From Lepas anatifera (taxonomy: Eukaryota > Arthropoda > Thecostraca > Lepadidae): a stretch of 64,000 nucleotides of DNA. Of the stretch, positions 35,053-47,360 are shown in pieces. Every line of letters starts with the position of its first letter. Positions within the stretch are counted from its first letter, which is position 1. The position numbers were made by a program, and so were the translations under genes. The DNA is taken from NCBI GenBank assembly GCA_034440635.1, contig JAOTON010000897.1, positions 1 to 64,000 on the forward strand, read 5' to 3'. The notes beneath the pieces are model-generated. The model had not been told where the DNA came from. It saw only the letters and a program-made list of their open reading frames with translations, and ran no database searches.

Positions 35053-36512
35053 ATATAAGCAAGATACGTATCAATGACGCTGATAACTCAATTTGCAATT
35101 AGAGAGCCTTCCACGTGCACTTGCTTTGTTCGAAAAGTTCTCTTTAACCTTTCCAGTGGCCAGGTCTTAAAATTTGGAAAAGTTGTACTCTTATTGCTGA
35201 TCTGATAGGATCCTTTTTCACTTGGAGAGGCATCCTTTATCAATTAAGGGACCTTGCCAGCAGCCAACAGCTATAAGGAGAGCCCTGGCATGCCAGGAGC
35301 CTTAAATATAACTACGAAAGCTATCACTGACACTGGAGGCGACCTCTGCCAAAACTGGGGCCTCCGTTTACCCGTTGTTTGTCAGACTACATATTTATTA
35401 GCTTAAGAGCATCTTTTACCTTCTAAAGGCTTCTTATGAATTCCAGTGTCATTAAATGTAACCTAGACACGTGTTGATGACACCGAGGGCCTCTTCTGCC
35501 ATAAGTGGGACCTCTACGTGTCACTAAATTCACTGGACGAGACCTTGTTGACCTGTTAAGGAGCATGGCGGCCTAGACATTAAAAGATCGCCTCTGTGGC
35601 TGGCCTAGGGCATCCTTTACCGTTTAGGGCGATCCTTGGTCAATCACGTGGTCACCCACGTGTGTCATTGGTATGGTATATGAATAGACTACGTTTCAAT
35701 GACACGGGGCATCTCAGCGACTAGAGGAGCCCCCTGGTGATAATTACGTTGGTCTTGATTTAGACTTGTTTGACCGGCTCAGGTGCTTGTCACCGGCCAG
35801 GGGGCTTATCCGCACTGATCAAGGACATTCCCACGTGAAATATGTCATCTTCTGCTCGTTATGTGGTAACGTATCCATCGAACTCCAGAGGCTCTAACAG
35901 GTCACTACATCACAACGGGCCTCTTAAGTCAAGCAGCAGGCCTCCTAGAATTCCATGGGGCCAGACCCAATGGATTGGTGGTCCTATGACCCCTGTAATG
36001 GCGACACCCCATTACTCTACCACTGTCGGACTCGGAACGGTAGCGGAGCAGCGGTAGCGGCTGCTTTAACAAAAAAGCAGTGGATTAGCGAATAGCCAAC
36101 TGAAAATGTCAAAACCTTACAGCTTCAATAGCGATTTAAGGGGACCACCATAAACATTAACCCTCGCCTCGGTGGAGAGGGGGGGGTTGAAAACCCCTTG
36201 GAAATTGGTTACATCTTGCTTCAAAGATCCACATACTGGTTTCCTTTTGAGGTATGGGTTTTACTGTGGCCCTTGCTGAGGGTCGCTATTCCGTCTGAAT
36301 AGGCTTACTATTCCAAACAACAAACTAGATTGTGTCAGGAGTATTTTACAAAGAGTTGAAATGTGTCCATTGTGAGTCCAACAGCTACCCTTTTACTCGC
36401 TGGTCCCCGCCGAAATTTTGAGAGAAAAAATGACAGTTTTGCCAGCAAACTGAATCAGCCTGGTGCATGTTTGCTGAAGAGAATAAGCCCCATATCAGTG
36501 CTCATCAAATAC
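35053..36512. other. degenerate repeat tract, then unassigned DNA
   Basis: 35210-36000 repeats phrases such as GGCATCCTTTA.C, CTTCTGCCA.AA.TGGGACCTC and TGACAC..GAGG.C at irregular spacing, suggesting an old minisatellite. At 36157 a TTAACCCTCGCCTCGGTGG end of family 2 appears, followed only by about 40 bp of match. Confidence 0.4.
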
Positions 36513-36588
36513 CACATCAGATCATCAAGTAGATCTGTGATGTGATGTTCATCTCAGTTCACGTCATCGCGTAGATCTGTGACGTGAA
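36513..36588. repeat. two tandem stem-loops with a compensatory base change
   Basis: CACATCA (36513-36519) pairs with TGATGTG (36538-36544). In the next unit TTCACGTCA (36558-36566) pairs with TGACGTGAA (36580-36588). The units share GTAGATCTG in the loop, and the stem differs at one A-T to G-C pair, changed on both sides. Confidence 0.7.
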
Positions 36589-37115
36589 GCTAATCTCAGA
36601 TCAGTAGGTCGTCTAGACGTGCTGTAGCTGTGAACATAACGCCCTGGCATTCTTTGGCAGTGAGGTCACCTGACACGAGCCCCTGCCCCCCTGGCCGTGC
36701 CTTTCAAACCAGCGCCAGGCTGAAGTGCCGGGAGACAAGCGATAAGTGATGACGGTACAGCCGCGCCAAGTTTGACGACACAAAATGTCGACGTCCTAGC
36801 AATCTCGAAATAAGCTAGAGAAATGAGAAGGGACGCCGGACAGATTATTTTGGAACAATCTGGACTAAAATAATGGCATCGGGACCTGCCAAGTAGCCAT
36901 TCCTGGCGTTAGTGACTCAGGAGATTCACTCCGTCCTATTATGTAGTTACAGCTCCATAGCGATTAAGGCCCGCTAACAGAATTTCCGCGGCGAATTTCG
37001 GATCGCACGGTCCGGTTGCTCGGATGGCAGGTACTATTCATGCTCAGCTGATAAGCAAATCACTCTCCAAAATGCGCATTTAAACTAAAAAACAAGAGTA
37101 ACCGGAATCGCTTGA
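36589..37115. other. unassigned stretch
   Basis: No gene or repeat border seen. Confidence 0.35.
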
Positions 37116-38032
37116 AATCATTTCCTTGTGAAATCCTGGCTTAGCAATCCACTTTATGCCATCACAAACTTTAACAAGAACTTAGAGGCAAGCTTATGAC
37201 AAAAGCAGCACGAGCAAAGTTTTATTTTAGACCACTGAATACGAACAACTCGCACAAGTCACTCGCAGACCGTTCAGGAACGCGGGATGCATATGCGTTC
37301 CGAAGATCCGAGCGACTTCTTCTGCGGAAAATCGAATGCGGGCCATGCGATTATTACTGAGCGGACGCGAGGCGTCCTCGAGGCATACCTCTAAGCAGGT
37401 GGGGGGGGGGCGAAAATTTTGATTTAGTGGGATCAGGTAAATAATCTACTAACAGCCTCACAATATTTACGTGGCTTAGGCCAACAAATAATGCTGTTCC
37501 GAGCGTTATGAGTAATAAAAAGAAAACTACGTGCTAAACGCATCAGAGCTACCTGCTTTGTAGATACCTGCTGAATGAAACAAACAAACTCTGAACCGAC
37601 GTTTAACGATGGAAGGGCTGGTTTTACCGATGGATGCCTGGTCCCCGTTTTGCATCCCACAATTTTTCCATTTCAGCCAAGTTGGGAAGACTCTAACAGA
37701 TTTGAACGCCAGCCTATGCGGAAGACAACAGTGAGACGTATATCCACGTGCAAGGTAACATGTTATATCTGCCTGTTTTTGTCGGCCGGAACCTAAAAAA
37801 TTGTGCCGCTCAGTGATAATACTTAGCTTAGGTACCTAATTTTCCCCCGATTAGTTTAAAGCTTTATTACAATCACACAATAACTCATTAAATTGATGGA
37901 AACATAAGCTCTGCATTCACCTGTCTTCTTTCCCATCACTTAATTGAACATACCAATGCCTATAAGAGAAAGGTAGCATGGAACTGTTTAGATTCATTTT
38001 TGGCCTCCTCCAGCACATGTATTCTGTGGTTT

Positions 38033-38251
38033 TTACTCTGCGTGCCCGCAAACACACACGCAGGAAGTTTTGCACACTATTGATTTATTTCGGCGCACAC
38101 AATTAAACAGGCTGTTCTGTCTGAGATCCCGACACACCCGGCAGCTCGGGGAGTCGGAGGGGCACAGACGGCGCCTGCAAACCTGGCAGGCTCTACGCTT
38201 GCGCTGCTCTCTTTTCGCCGCCGCTTCTGGTTGATTAGGCTGGCTTATGTA
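38033..38251 (-). pseudogene. Cys-rich 72-codon open frame in the left arm of IR-C
   Basis: The minus strand is open from just after a TGA at 38252 to a TAA at 38033. It encodes KREQRKRRACQVCRRRLC, then CRVC, with ten Cys in 72 residues. The C-x2-C-x4-C-x6-C-x2-C spacing resembles a zinc-ribbon or a transposase C-terminal Cys-rich tail (piggyBac-type tails are a possible comparison). In the right arm the equivalent frame has a TAG replacing the codon after the first Cys (ACQ to AC-stop). There is no start codon. It may be an exon remnant of the parent transposon. Confidence 0.25.
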
Positions 38252-40860
38252 TCACAGGAAAATGTTCTCGTTGTGGCAAAATTTGTAATAATCCGTTCAT
38301 CTTTGGAGGAATTATTCAAGCCAAGACACCGGATAGTCTTTCAGTGATGCCTGGGTTACAGGAGGGACAATCCGTTCCTCGGCAAGAATGTAGAGAACTG
38401 CCTTTGAGAGGTGCACCGGTTTCCGGTTGCGGCCGGATTATCTGACCGGGTTTGCCATTCTGGCGGAACTCGAAATCCGGTCGGTCTTTTTCTGAAGTCC
38501 GGCCGGATTTGCCGGCTTTCTAGGTTCTTACTGAAATTATAGCTTCTTTACCGTGCCATAAAAATATTCTGTGGTTTGATCTTTGGTATAAAGACAGAAG
38601 CAGCTATTCGTGCCTTGTTGGTGCCAAAAGCGCAACATGCCCCAACAATATACACCTGGTACCGCGCATGAGCCCACCGCAGAAGTCCCCGGAGAATTAG
38701 GAGATGAGACGGAAAGGAACCATTTCTGATGCGATTTTCGAATGAGGTGGCACGGTAAAAAATGGGAGGGAACGGGATAGTAGTTAGCCCGGCACCGCAT
38801 GGGCCTTCCGCATCGAACCCCCAATGTCTCGGGAACCGGAGGTTATGCGGAAAACATTGAAACGATACTGAGGGCGTCTTACCGTCTTCCACTATGGAGC
38901 CGAATTTGAACTATATTCATTGACCCGTAACGTTACAGTGGGCCAAAATGGGTCAAATTTAGACCCATTCAAAAACATTTTATAACTCTGGAACCACGGG
39001 ACCTAGAATTAAACAAAATATATTAATGTCTTTTCTTGGCCAAGGATTCAAATGATGTGCGGCAAGACCTTATGAGTTGAAATTATAAGGCCAAATTATA
39101 TGAAATTATAAGCCAAAGGCCAAACTCATAAGGTCTTGCCGCACATCATTTGAATCCTTGGCTCAAGAAAAGACATTAATATATTTTGTTTAATTCTAGG
39201 TCCCGTGGTTCCAGAGTTATAAAATGTTTTTGAATGGGTCTAAATTTGACCCATTTTGGCCCACTGTAACGTTACGGGTCAATGAATATAGTTCAAATTC
39301 GGCTCCATAGTGGAAGACGGTAAGACGCCCTCAGTATCGTTTCAATGTTTTCCGCATAACCTCCGGTTCCCGAGACATTGGGGGGTTCGATCGGACTGCC
39401 CAGGCGGTAGTGTGTGCGAAACGAGCCCATGCGGTGCCGGGCTAACTACTATCCCGTTCCCTCCCATTTTTTACTGTGCCGCCTCATTCGGAAATCGCAT
39501 CAGAAATGGCTCCTTTCCGTCTCATCTCCTAATTTTCCGGGGATTGCAGACCTCTAGCTTCGCGGTGGTGGCTGCATGCGCGGTACCAGGTGTATTATTG
39601 TTGGGGCATGTTGCGCTTTTGGCACCAGTATAGCACGAATAGCTGCTTCTGTCTTTTATACCAAAGATCAAACCACAGAATATTTTTTATGGCACGGTAA
39701 AGAAGCTATAATTTCAGTACGAACCTAGAAAGCCGGCAAATCCGGCCGGACTTCAGAAAAAGACCGACCGGATTTCGAATTCCGCCAGAATGGCAAACCC
39801 GGTCAGATAATCCGGCCGCAACCGGAAACCGGTGCACCTCTCAAAGGCAGTTCTCTACATTCTTGCCGAGGAACGGATTGTCCCTCCTGTAACCCAGGCA
39901 TCACTGAAAGACTATCCGGTGTCTTGGCTTGAATAATTCCTCCAAAGATGAACGGATTATTACAAATTTTGCCACAACGAGAACATTTTCCTGTGATACA
40001 TAAGCCAGCCTAATCAACCAGAAGCGGCGGCGAAAAGAGAGCAGCGCAAGTGTAGAGCCTGCTAGGTTTGCAGGTGCCGTCTGTGCCCCTCCGACTCCTC
40101 GAGCTGCCGGGTGTGTCGGGATCTCAGACAGAACAGCCTGTTTAATTGTGTGCGCCGAAATAAATCAATAGTGTGCAAAACTTCCTGCGTGTGTGTTTGC
40201 AGGCACGCAGAGTAAAAACCACAGAATACATGTGCTGGAGGAGGCCAAAAAGGAATCTAAACAGTTCCATGCTACCTTTCTCTTATAGGCATTGGTATGT
40301 TCAATTAAGTGATGGGAAAGAAGACAGGTGAATGCAGAGCTTATGTTTCCATCAATTTAATGAGTTATTGTGTGATTGTAATAAAGCTTTAAACTAATCG
40401 GGGGAAAATTAGGTACCTAAGCTAAGTATTGTCACTGAGCGGCACAATTTTTTAGGTTCCGGCCGACAAAAACAGGCAGATATAACATGTTGCCTTGCAC
40501 GTGGATACACGTCTCACTGTTGTCTTCCGCATAGGCTGGCGTTCAAATCTGTTAGAGTCTTCCCAACTTGGCTGAAATGGAAAAATTGTGGGATGCAAAA
40601 CGGGGACCAGGCATCCATCGGTAAAATCAGCCCTTCCATCGTTAAACGTCGGTTCAGAGTTTGTTTGTTTCATTCAGCAGGTATCTACAAAGCAGGTAGC
40701 TCTGATGCGTTTAGCACGTAGTTTTCTTTGTATTACTCATAACGCTCGGGACAGCATTATTTGTTGGCCTAAGCCACGTAAATGTTGTGAGGCTGTTAGT
40801 AGATTATTTACCTGATCCCACTAAATCAAAATTTTCGCCCCCCACCTGCTTAGAGGTATA

Positions 40861-43357
40861 GAGGAGAGTGGGGTAAGATGCCCAGGGTTTAGGGAAATCC
40901 GGATTATAGAATAACCGCGGTACCAACAGCGCTGCTTAAGATGCCAGGTCGTAGCATGATCATTTATCTTCCTTATAGAGTCGATTGAATTGCTGACAAT
41001 TTTCATATTTTCTAACTATTACGATTTTACTAGAGGCTTACAAAGGGGCGTCTTACCCCATCGGGTGGGTAAGACGCCCCTGGGGCTTGGTAAGATGCCC
41101 CACCCCTGGGCATCTTACCCCATTTTTGGTCTATTGTTGATGAAGTAGCTTTTTCGTAGTTGTTAGCTTTATTGGTAATTATTTAAGCATTATTGAGAAG
41201 TCAGAATGTATTTAGAAACGTCCACACACATTGGTAAAACATGGAGGTGGTTTTTCACGTTTCCACGTCAAATGATAAAACAAAGTTACATAAAAGTAAT
41301 GATAAAAACCAAGGATAAAAGCATACCATAAAATTAATATAAAATTCAAAAACACACACACACAACGAAGTACAAAATCCCCAACCTTGCCTTTTCTGTG
41401 TTCCCTTTGTTAAAATTTTAAAGAAATATGGGCCAGATGTTGTTAAGTACAAAAACATTCACTTCAGACCGTAAAAATGGCTTGTGGTGACTCGAAGCTT
41501 CCTCCCACTAACCATCACAGGCTCCCAGTCAATCATTTATGGCGCACAGCCACCTTAGCCTTCTCGTCAAGGCACACAGGCCCAGCCTTCCCAGGCAGTG
41601 CACTCGATCCATTCTTTGCACGAGAGAACAAAACTCACTCCGCAGATGAGATATCTGGTATCGTCATGCCCACTGTATTTATTCCCTTATACAGCTTTTG
41701 CCTGCCTCGTCCTCGTCTTTTTAGATACCTTTGCTTTCGCAACCCCTTTAACTAGTCTGTCTTCCAGAGCCTTTTTTAGATGCATGTTGTTGCAAGCTCG
41801 GCTTTTGGAGTCGGAGTCTCTCTAATGCCATCAATGGAGTTGTCGCAGAGACCCCAGCCCTACCATCGGAGCAAGCAACTCCTGCAATGAAGATTTAATT
41901 TAAAAGTTAAAGCTAAACGTCCCACAAAGCTCGGGGACTGCCGCCCCGCTCAGGTCACCCTCTCACCAGTCAGTTGCCAGCCGACCTACGTCGGGTAAAC
42001 TATTGAGCGCCGGAGCGTCTCAGGGGAACCGATCCCAAGCCTGGACACGCACTGCCACTGCGTGTTTCTGAGCAGCGGGCCGGAGCCCAACGCTCTACCA
42101 ACTGGGCTACCGGGATGGCAAATGTAGGGACGACATAGGAGATCAGGTTCGGAGCTTTGCAGGATTAGCCATGTGGAATATTTCAGGTCTAGCTCATGCA
42201 TAGGCGAATCCAGGGTAAACAGTTCAGCCATAGCCCCTTCCTAATTGGCCAAAATTGACAGATTTTGGCCAATTTTGTTTTAAAATATGTTTTGCGGTTT
42301 TCTCCATTTTGATTTAATTGCTTTGCGCTTCCACCACACCAGTTTGATCGGAACCCGCCATGAGGTCTTCTCCGGTTGGGGCATCAGAACTCCCTAATGA
42401 TTGTCTCAAGGTTTTAATGATTGAGGTGGGATTCGCTTTATCGAATGAAAGCACCAACCACAAAATTTGGCTGTTATGGGATTCCTTGCGTTAGTGGCCT
42501 GGGTTCAGGTGCCAGGCCTTCGATTGGAAAGGTTAGTCACAAAGCGACAGATTGTAGTGTGTTCTTATTTAACACGTACGGTCATGCGCGTTGAAAGCAT
42601 AGGACAAGAACGGGAGGACGGATCCCCTAACTCGCCAATCTGTGGGGACGTCTCCCGACAAGTTTTGGGAATCGACCTAGGTTTTTATTGTCTCCCTATT
42701 ACCTACCTACGTTGACCTACGTAAACTTGTTCATGAGTTTCATGGTCATTAGCTTTTTCAAAGACGGTCAATTTAAAGTTCACGTCCCCCGCCATCATCA
42801 GTCCAGGGTCCGTAGCCCCATTAACGATTCCCTGGCGCTGCCCGTGGGTAAGGGTTGGACTAACCCCAAGTTTAACACGTAGTTGTTTACTCTAAAAAAT
42901 GGCGCTATATTGCTCTGGGGAAAGACGCCCCCTTTCCACCGGGAAAGTTGCCCATGGGGCATCTTTCCCCATTCGTTGAGGGGGCATCTTTCCCATCAGT
43001 ACTCAAATTAGATAAAATTTGAAGGGCAAAATCATGCAATTATTACACTCAAGGGAAATACTCAATTAATGAGTTCAATATGCCATCATTCGTAATGGGA
43101 AGTCAAACAAAGCACTCATCCAATATTCTTCGAGATATCTGCAACCTATGTGGGCAATTTTTTCTTAGGAAAGCATCGAAATAAATACTTAGCCACCAAC
43201 TTCACGCAACTCCCAGGAGGAAGCTCAATTTTGCGCAAGAAACAATCAAAGCCTCTGCTTTCGAGCAAGAACAATATTATTTACCAGTGGTGGCCCGGAT
43301 TGCCAAAAGAGGGGATGGGGCGTCTTACCCGATGGGGCATCTTACCCCACTCTCCCC
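40861..43357. mobile_element. TA-target (Tc1/mariner-like) element, 2,497 bp
   Basis: It begins GAGGAGAGTGGGGTAAGATG and ends CATCTTACCCCACTCTCCCC, flanked by TA (40859-40860, 43358-43359). The other arm of IR-C shows the uninterrupted site (GGTATGCCTCG against GGTA-TA-CCTCG), so the borders are firm. Subterminal copies of GGGGCATCTTACCCC recur at 41049-41125 and 42905-42990. No transposase frame is visible. A SINE-1 copy sits inside. Confidence 0.85.
41785..42117 (-). mobile_element. SINE-1 copy
   Basis: On the minus strand the tRNA-like head (inverse of CCAACGCTCTACCAACTGGG at 42088) leads into the body blocks GTCGGCTGGCAACTGACTGG and GAGCGGGGCGGCAGTCCCCG and ends near the GCTTTTGGAGTCGGAGTCTC segment. 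It is better preserved in its tail than the 1315 fragment. Confidence 0.8.
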
Positions 43358-43627
43358 TACCTCGAGGACGCCTCGCGTCCGCTTAGTAATAATCGCATGG
43401 CCCGCATTCGATTTTCCGCAGAGGAAGTCGCTCGGATCTTCGGAACGCATATGTATCCCGCGTTCCTGAACGGTCTGCGAGTGGCTTGTGCGAGTTGTTC
43501 GTATTCAGTGGTCTAAAATAAAACTGTGCTCGTGCTGCTTTTGTCATAAGCTTGCCTCTAAGTTCTTGTTAAAGTTTGTGATGGCATAAAGTGGATAGCT
43601 ACGCCAGGATTTCACAAGGAAATGATT

Positions 43628-44334
43628 CACTCTGTTTAAGACTTCTGAGTGAAAAAACGCTTTTGTTTTGCTAATCATCTTTAAGATGATTAATTTCACT
43701 ACATCGATTCGTAATTTAAACATACGATTTTGACAATACTTTAAGACCGGCAACTACACTGCCTTCTGCTAGAACCAGTCGGAAGATCGATGGTACTACC
43801 TTAACGATACCTCGCTCAAGAAAGTGCCGGCAATAGAAGCGAGAAAGGCATCAGTGTACATGCTCTGTTCCACCACGAAAAGTGGTTCATAATCGTGGAA
43901 TAATTGTGAAGTTATGGTATCCATGGAAAGAGTGTCATATTGTTATTGGATATATTCTCACGGAATTTGTCAACCATGCACGCTGGCATGCAATAAAATG
44001 GACCTTAATATAACAAAAAATAAGGTGCATAACCTTGATGACTAAATGCGATGACACTTCTTTTTAATACGGACCAAAACCGTGATGTCTATTCCCGTGC
44101 ATCATCCGCATACTATCTTTGATTGCTTTCTAATATTTGTATATCAATGCATTCGGTTAAAACACACCATTGGGGGTAAACTTGTTCAGTACGCGCCATG
44201 ACTCAGGATATGTTTTTCCAAGGCAACCTGGGTATAATACCTGCCAAACAGTCCGTAAAATGCCTGCATACATGCTTCTGAGAGCATGGATTTGGAGAAT
44301 TATATGTTTTAGGGTGCAGGCAACCACCCCCTCC
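43628..44334. other. unassigned stretch
   Basis: AT-rich, with nothing recognised. Confidence 0.4.
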
Positions 44335-44790
44335 TTAAAGGGAGTGTGGTACCTTCACAACGTGATTTTAACTGAGATAGCCAAGTTGTAAAGCAGGTCG
44401 GAAAACCCGGTACTCCATATTTCATTTGTCTTGAAACTCGATCTTTCCGTAGAAAAAAGCTAAAACCTACCTGACACCAGCCCCCTCAGCCCCCGTCGCC
44501 GGCGGCCATTTTTGTGAGCTACTGGTGTGACGACATATGCTGACGTCACGATGAGCATCAGCCAATCGAAGCCCTTGAAGCGTTTCATGTATGGTAGTGG
44601 TTGCCAGATCGTGACATCATCCACAGATTGATATTTATTTCTTTTTCTAGAGGAGTATTTTTAAAAACCAAATATTGAGCTTACTGTACATTTTTCAGAG
44701 AAATCGTGAGTGGTTTCATTATTTTTTACTAAAAGTACGCCTAATAACACTAAATTCCAGGATTCGACCAAGGTGCCACATTCCCTTTAA
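44335..44790. mobile_element. TTAAAGGGAATGTGG TIR element, copy A
   Basis: It runs from TTAAAGGGAGTGTGGTACC to GGTGCCACATTCCCTTTAA and shares the internal phrases GATAGCCAAGTTGTAAAGCA, GGAAAACCCGGTACTC and TGACGTCACGATGAGCATCA with copies B and C. It is non-coding. Flanking TTAA (or TA within it) is the probable target. Confidence 0.85.
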
Positions 44791-45234
44791 AGGGAATGTG
44801 GCTCCTCTATAACGTGATTTTAAATGAGATAGCCAAGTTGTAAAGCATGCCGGAAAACCCGGTACTCAATATGTCACATGTATTGAAACTAAAAATTTCC
44901 GCAGAGAAAAGCTAAAAACCTGCCTGAAATTTACCCAAGCGGCCGGCCACAGTTGTCAGCTGTTGGCATGACGATATTATGACGTCGCGGTGAGTAGTCA
45001 GCCAATTGAAACCCTTGAAGTATATTGAATATGGCAGAAGTTGCCAGATCATGACGTCATCCACAGGCAGAGGTTTGTTTTTTCCCTTGAGGAGCATGTT
45101 AGAAAATAAAAATATTGAGTTTGTTTTACCTACATTTTTCAAACAAATCTTGGACGTTTTCATGATTTTTGGCTAAAAATACCTCTTATTACACTAAAGT
45201 CCGGGATTCGCCCAAGGTGTCACATTCCCTTTAA
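44787..45234. mobile_element. TTAAAGGGAATGTGG TIR element, copy B, abutting copy A
   Basis: It starts TTAAAGGGAATGTGGC, sharing the TTAA with the end of copy A, and ends TCACATTCCCTTTAA. It is the same length class (448 bp) and direction as copy A, so the two form a head-to-tail pair. Confidence 0.85.
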
Positions 45235-45420
45235 TGAAATGTCAAAACAGTGTAAAACTGTCCGTGTTAAACTGTCCTTAAAGGGAATGTGGCACCTAGG
45301 TCGAATCCCGGAATTTAGTGTAATTAGGCGTACTTTTTGGCCGAAAATAATGAAACCGCTCATGATTTCACTGACAAAAATACAATAACTTCGATATTTG
45401 GATTTTTAAAATGCTCCTCT

Positions 45421-45470
45421 GTATTGTATTGTATTGTATTGTATTGTATTGTATTGTATTGTATTGTATT
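45421..45470 (-). repeat. (AATAC)10 retrotransposon tail
   Basis: Ten perfect pentamers directly at the junction with the host TIR element. Confidence 0.95.
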
Positions 45471-45603
45471 CAACGTCACGGACTCTTCCAAACATAGAGG
45501 TTGGCTATTATAGAGCCCAGGTCAAGAAGAAACATGGATAAAAACTAAATCATACACCCTCAATCCTCATACATTCCACAAACATGGCATGGTCACGATG
45601 AAT

Positions 45604-46056
45604 TTAGCTCAGATGACGTTTGAGCTCTCGTTTGAACACACCTATAGGCATGTTTCGCACTACATGTGGTAATCCATTAAAACCATGACTGGCACGGTAT
45701 ATAAAACGCCTTCTTCCTGACTCAGTTCTAATAGGTGGAAGGAAGAGATCGCTGTCATTTCTCGTCGTTCGTTCCTGGCGTTCACTGCGAGTTGCTATTT
45801 GTTGGGCTATTAGAGCGAGTTCACCCACGTCCATGACACGTCTCAATAGGCACAATGAATGGTACACAATCATTTCACGAGCGGGAAGCCAGCCTAACAA
45901 TTGAACAGCGTCACTAATGTGATCCCACCGTCGACGCCCCGTGACCACCCGGGCACAAAAGTTAATGAGCTTCTGGATTCTGTAAATGCACTGGACGTTA
46001 CAATTTCCATATACACTTAGGCAGTAGCGGACTGAGGACAAAACCAGACTGTTCAC
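45604..46056 (-). pseudogene. reverse transcriptase C-terminal region (non-LTR retrotransposon)
   Basis: About 150 codons encode LVLSSVRYCLSVYGNC, IQKLINFCARVVTGRRR, a LLGWLPAREMIVYHSLCLL block and the terminal FNGLPHVVRNMPIGVFKREL. These correspond to the thumb and C-terminal segment after the polymerase active site in CR1/L2/Jockey-type ORF2 (family forms: S.l.YC..VYG, IQ..QN.aaR.vtg, LHWLPv..RI). The finger and palm with the YADD-type motif and the endonuclease are missing. The frame is intact here and was broken only by the hAT insertion at its upstream end. Confidence 0.85.
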
Positions 46057-47160
46057 TAGGGTGCATCAAACGCCCCATGATTTTCATTTTTGATGAATTA
46101 GCTTAGCGGCCCGTCACATTTTGTTGTTTCAGACATGAAAACCTCAAATCCCAATTTTTTGAAAATCTCTATTGGGCTAGGGGTGCCACCTAGCGGTCAA
46201 AGTTTCAAATTTTTGCAATTTTTAATATTCATTGGATCGCCCGTGGAAATTGTATTATCATAAAATCGGACCCAGCAGTTGTCAAATACTGTTTTCCAAG
46301 CTCCAAATTACCTGTGCAGTCACTTTCGCGCATTTTGGACGCCAGCTAGGGGTGCCACCTGACGGTAAAAGTTTGCAACGTTTGGCGTTTTGGTGAGTTT
46401 TTATCGAAAATAATTGTTGAACCATCCTGGATTTGAACTTTGTTGTAATTATGAACTGCTCCTGTAGGTCCAAAGTATCTGTTAAAGGCATTTACAACTT
46501 TTGCAATGAGTAAAATCTGGTGGCCGAAATTAATTTCTAAGTTTTTAATAAATTAGTGACTATGACAAAAATGAGTAAGAAGTTTTGGTTGAGTTCCAAC
46601 GATAATTTGTGTTGCAAATTCCTCTCAAGTGTCAGATATCACCTTCAAAATTTCCGGACCAATATTTAATCTTCCTTTTTCGTTGTTTTTCAACAAATCA
46701 TCCATTTTCTTCCATAGTTTTTCATAGTTTTTGGGAGTTCTCGCACGACCTCCTCTCATTTCAGTAATCCACCGGAGCACAGTGGGCGGCTAAGTTGGGA
46801 TATTTCGGGAAAGAACCCAATCGTTCATCGATTTGAGGTATTATTCCTATTACAATACAAGGCCAGTTATACAATGCTGAGACCAAAACATCTTGATTCA
46901 TCAATCTTTGAAATGCTTGAAGGTTCCAGCTTAAGTACCTTGCATGAAAAGCACCGTTGTGGAAGCTAAGCTCATGTACGATGATTAACGCCAAGAGCCG
47001 ATGTTTCCAAATTGACACCAAATGTCTTAGATTATTGTAATCATGTTACTTTGGGTTATGGCTTATGTTATTATTGTAGTTAACATAACACCGATCTTTC
47101 GATAACAAATACGAGATTTGTAAGAGACATTCATAGCACAGCTCACGGCCTGTTTGATTG

Positions 47161-47360
47161 ATTTTTGGGCTTATATACGCACCAACTGCCAGGGTCATAC
47201 GGCGTCGCCTACTCTTTCCCTTTTGGAAGGGTTTCTGGGGAGCCCGCTTGCTCCTCGTTCAAGTAAGTCGCCGGGCTTTGAACCCGGGTCGGCTGCGTGG
47301 AAGCCAGCTGCGCTGACCACTCCACTGCCGCGCTCACAACTCATGGCCTCGACAAGACGT
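47161..47360 (-). mobile_element. SINE-2, best-preserved copy
   Basis: On the minus strand the head has a tRNA-like 5' half (GTGGTCAGCGCAGCTGG) and a canonical B-box inside GACCCGGGTTCAAAGCCCGG. The body ends in the CACCAACTGCC inverse and an AT-rich tail. Further copies are at 11019-11205 and 12534-12700. Confidence 0.8.

Larger units (their letters stand above)
37116..43627. mobile_element. giant inverted repeat IR-C (arms ~2 kb), right arm split by a TA element
   Basis: 37116-39078 is the inverse of 39123-40860 joined to 43360-43627. The spacer is only 44 bp. Anchors include GGCAAGACCTTATGAGTT (39061) with its inverse at 39123-39140, and paired frames such as the 75-codon ones at 37433-37660 (-) and 40588-40815 (+), which differ at five residues. 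The right arm has a ~20-bp extra segment near 39395. No target duplication was recognised at the outer ends. Confidence 0.85.

Noticed and set aside
37116..43627. IR-C as an assembly artefact (same sequence joined in reverse)
   Set aside because: Arms differ by substitutions, an extra segment and a 2.5-kb insertion in one arm only.
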